This document shows, piece after piece, positions 60,851-64,000 of a stretch of DNA of 64,000 bases. The stretch covers positions 59,638,081 through 59,702,080 of the forward strand of contig OW121743.1 of the NCBI GenBank assembly GCA_933228675.1, given 5' to 3'. Both the position numbers and the translations under genes were made by a program. Under the pieces are notes generated by a model, which searched no databases, had not been told where the DNA came from, and saw only the letters and a program-made list of their open reading frames with translations. Position 1 is the stretch's first letter; the number at the start of each line of letters is the position of its first letter. Origin of the DNA: Stomorhina lunata (Eukaryota > Arthropoda > Insecta > Diptera > Rhiniidae).

Positions 60851-63800
60851 TTGCTAGAAAGGTTCATTGTCATTTCAGCAACATTTTGGTAAAAAATTGT
60901 AAACATATTTAAAGCTACATTTAATTAGTAATTTTGCATATAATCTTAACAACATTTAACTAATACTGCTATTTAAAACCTACCCAAGCTGGTAATGAGG
61001 ATCTAAGCAACATGTTGCGCTAAAAGTTCTTAAGAAACAAGATTTTGCAAAAAAAAATTATTGTATCTAAGCAACTTGTCGCTTGAAAACTTCATTAAGA
61101 TTTGAGCAACATGTTGCTAGAAAATATCTATCAGAATCTAAGCGACATTAAATTAATTAAGTTTGAATAATAAAATGCTGCCAGAGTCCCAGCAACATCA
61201 TATAATGTAACCAAGCAACATTTTTTGCTAGTAAAATTTCTCAACAATCTTAGCAACATTTTCCTAAATATTTGACAGAATCTGCGCAACATCTCTATAG
61301 TCGATCAGAATTTAAACAACGTTTTTCTTATTGAATCTTATGGAAATTTAATTAAGTTAAATTTTTCTAGAAAATCGGAATCTGACCAACATTTCTTAAG
61401 AAACATTTTGCTAGTAAAATGTTGCAAGACTCAAAACAACACTTTCAAAGAAAAGTTTTGCTAGCAAAATGTTTACAAAATCTAAGCAACATTTTTCCAA
61501 AATATTTGCACTTAAACAACGCAATATTTTACTAAAAAGTCGAATCGAATTTAAATAACGGTTTCCTAGAAAATGTAGCTGAGATTCTATGAAATATTTT
61601 ATTGGAAACATTTCTTATGAAATGTTGATAAAAATCTTAGCAACATTTTTTCAAAAACTTCTGAATCCAAATGTTGTTAAAAGAAAAATTTCATTGGAAA
61701 TTTTTTTAGGAATCTTAGCAACAACTTAATTTAAATGTTGACAAAAATCTTAGCAACATTTTTTAAAAAAATATTTATTCTAAATGTTAATAGAAGAAAC
61801 ATTTTATTAGAAATATTGCTGAGAGTCTTACAACAATTTAATTGAAATGTCCATAAAAATTTTAGCAACATTTAAAAAAAACTTTTGATTCCAAATGTTG
61901 ACAGAAAAAACATTTAATTAGAAATGTTGCTGGAAATCTTAGTAACAATTAAACTGAACTGAATCTTAGCAACATTTTTTTAAAAAACTTTTGATTTTAA
62001 ATATTGATAGAAGAAACATTTTATTAGAAATTTTACTTTAAATCTTAGCAACAATTTATTTGAAATGTTGATAAATATCTTGGCAACATTTTTCAAAAAA
62101 CCTTTGATTCCAAATGTTGATAGAAGAAACATTTTATTAGAAATGTTGCCGGGAATCTTAGCAACAATTTATTTAAAATGTTGATAAAAATCTTAGCAAC
62201 ATTTAAAAAAAAACTTTGATTTGAAATTTCGATAGAAAAAACATCTTATAAGAAATGTTGCTGGAAATCTAAGCAACAATTTAATTGAAATGTTAATAAA
62301 AATTTAGCAACATTTTTTAAAAATTTTAACTCCAAATTTTGATATAAACATTTTATTAGAAGTTTTGCTGGGAATCTTAGCAACAATTTAATTAAAATGC
62401 TGATAAAAATCTTAGCAACATTTTTTAAAAATCAAAATCAAAACAATATTTCTTTAAAAATGTTTATAGAATTTTGAGCAACATTTTATAAGAAATGTTG
62501 ATAGAAATCTGAGCAACATTTTATCTAGAAATATTAATAAGAACCAATATTTTCTTAGAAATGTTGATAGATATCTGAGCAATATTTTATTTTGAAATGT
62601 TGATATGAATCTCAGAATTCTAAAGAACATTTAAATTTTGATAGCAATTCTTAGCAACATCGCAACATATTCTTAGCAACATTTTATCGCAAACATTAAC
62701 AATATTTTATTTGAACTTTTGATAGGCTCTAAAAAAAATTTGCTGGGAAATGTTAATAGGATTTTCAGCAACATTTTAATAAAAACAACATTTTATTCGA
62801 AATGTTATGAGATTCTGAGCAACATTTTATTGCAAATATCAACAACATTTTATTTAAACTTTTCATAGGAAGTAAAGCAAAATTTGATTTGAAATGTTAA
62901 TAGGAATTTCAGCAACATTTTAAATAAAATGTTGTTGGGATTCTGAGCAACATTTTATTGCGAACATTCAAAGAAATTTAACAATATATTTTTTTAATGT
63001 TGATAGTTGTTAGAGTTTATTATAAATGTTGATAGGAATCTAATCAAAATTTTACTAAAAATGTTGATGGGATTCTAAGCAACATTTTATTACAATCATT
63101 AATAGCATTTTATTTAATTTTTTGATAGGATCTAAGAAAAATTTGTTTGGAAATGTTGATAGGATTTTGAGCAACATTTTAGTAAAAATATGATTTGATA
63201 AGAAGTGTTGACGAGATTCCGAGCAACATTTTATTGCAAACATCAACAACATTTTATTTATACTTTTCATAGGAAGTAAAGCAAAATTTTATTTGAAATG
63301 TTGATAGCAATTTGAGAAACATTTTAATAGAAATGTTGATGGGATTCTGAGCAACATTTTATTACAAAAAATCAAAGGAATCTGAACAAAACTTTTTAGG
63401 AAATGTTGATGGGATTTTGAGCAACATTTTATTAAAAATATGATTTGGTAAGAAGTGTTGACGAGATTCTGAGCAACATTTTATTGCAAACATCAACAAC
63501 ATTTTAATTATACTTTTCATAGGAAGTAAAGCAAAATTTGATTTTAAATGTTGATAGGAATCTAAGCAACATTTTACTTAAAATGTTGAAGGGATTCTCA
63601 GCAACATTTTATTACAAGCATTAACAATATTTTATTTAAATGTTTGATAGGATCTAAAAAATTTGTTTGTAAATGTTGATAGGATTTTTAGCAACATTTT
63701 AATAAATTTTGTTAGAAATGTTGATGATATTCTGAGCAACATTTTATTGCAAACATTAGCAACATTTATTTAAACTTTTTATAGCAATTAAAGAAAAATT

Positions 63801-64000
63801 TGATTGGAAATGTTGATAGGAATTTAAGCAACATTTTATAAGATATGTTGATATAATTCTGAGCAATATTTTATTACGAACATTCAAAGGAATCTGAACC
63901 AAATTTTTTAAGAAATGTTGATACGAATTTGAACAGTTTTTTTTAATGTTGATAGTAGTGAGAGTTTATTATAACATTTTATTCAAATTTTTGATAACAT
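60851..64000. repeat. Degenerate GCAACATTTT / ATGTTGATAG array, with ~112-bp and ~250-bp periods
   Basis: It continues to the window edge. Between about 61740 and 62420, TTAGCAACATTTTTT recurs roughly every 105-115 bp. Between about 62800 and 63560, a longer unit is seen: TGATTTGATAAGAAGTGTTG at 63191 and its near copy at 63441 are 250 bp apart, each followed by GAGCAACATTTTATTGCAAA. Minus-strand frames at 61411-61611 and 63055-63270 arise from the repeat. Confidence 0.88.

Noticed and set aside
1..64000. tRNA, rRNA or other structured RNA genes
   Set aside because: I looked for GGTTCGA-type T-loop boxes and other conserved RNA blocks and saw none; a covariance-model scan would be needed to exclude small RNAs.

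Overview
This window looks like nuclear DNA of a higher fly (Diptera, Brachycera; a calyptrate such as a blowfly is my guess, not proven). The evidence is two exons of an insect-style Ptpmeg2 gene split by a 71-bp fly-sized intron, a decayed mariner copy, a dispersed repeat whose ends carry the ATACCCTTCACCAC motif often seen in fly genomes, fly-type core promoter motifs, and extreme A+T richness. There is no bacterial gene organisation.

The only protein-coding sequence I can support is on the minus strand: 12319-12555 and 12017-12247. These are consecutive exons of the CRAL-TRIO part of the non-receptor tyrosine phosphatase PTPN9/MEG2. The exon encoding the extreme N-terminus is not recognised to the right. 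The exons for the rest of the CRAL-TRIO domain and the phosphatase domain are not seen in the 12 kb to the left. Most of the window is therefore best read as very large introns of this gene, possibly running into upstream intergenic DNA on the right.

About two thirds of the window is tandem repeats. Left third (1-16.7 kb): four blocks of a 29-bp unit, two of which switch orientation, interrupted by plain A+T-rich DNA, a ~425-bp tandem duplication (9.2-10.1 kb), the Ptpmeg2 exons and a mariner corpse. Middle (16.7-31.3 kb): a TCTG-rich satellite with a 199-bp higher-order unit (18.7-19.9 kb), a nest of transposon remnants flanked by a ~105-bp direct repeat (21.1-23.7 kb), and two head-to-head pairs of 31-bp arrays (25.1-27.1 and 28.4-30.5 kb). 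Centre (31.3-47.6 kb): five homogeneous arrays of 31-, 33-, 33-, 31- and 19-bp units. Right (49.3-64 kb): an inverted pair of 19-bp arrays, then degenerate and ordered arrays built on GCAACAT/ATGTTGC.

Recurring themes are: (1) nearly every repeat unit carries its own near-perfect dyad; (2) five blocks flip orientation, so a transcript would fold into long hairpins; (3) two array families each exist as a 31-bp and a 33-bp version differing by one TA inserted in CTATA. A plausible plus-strand core promoter and leader lie at 48.57-49.2 kb, so a second gene may start inside or beside Ptpmeg2. The long open frames in the arrays are by-products of unit lengths divisible by three, or of stop-poor repeats, and are not annotated as genes.
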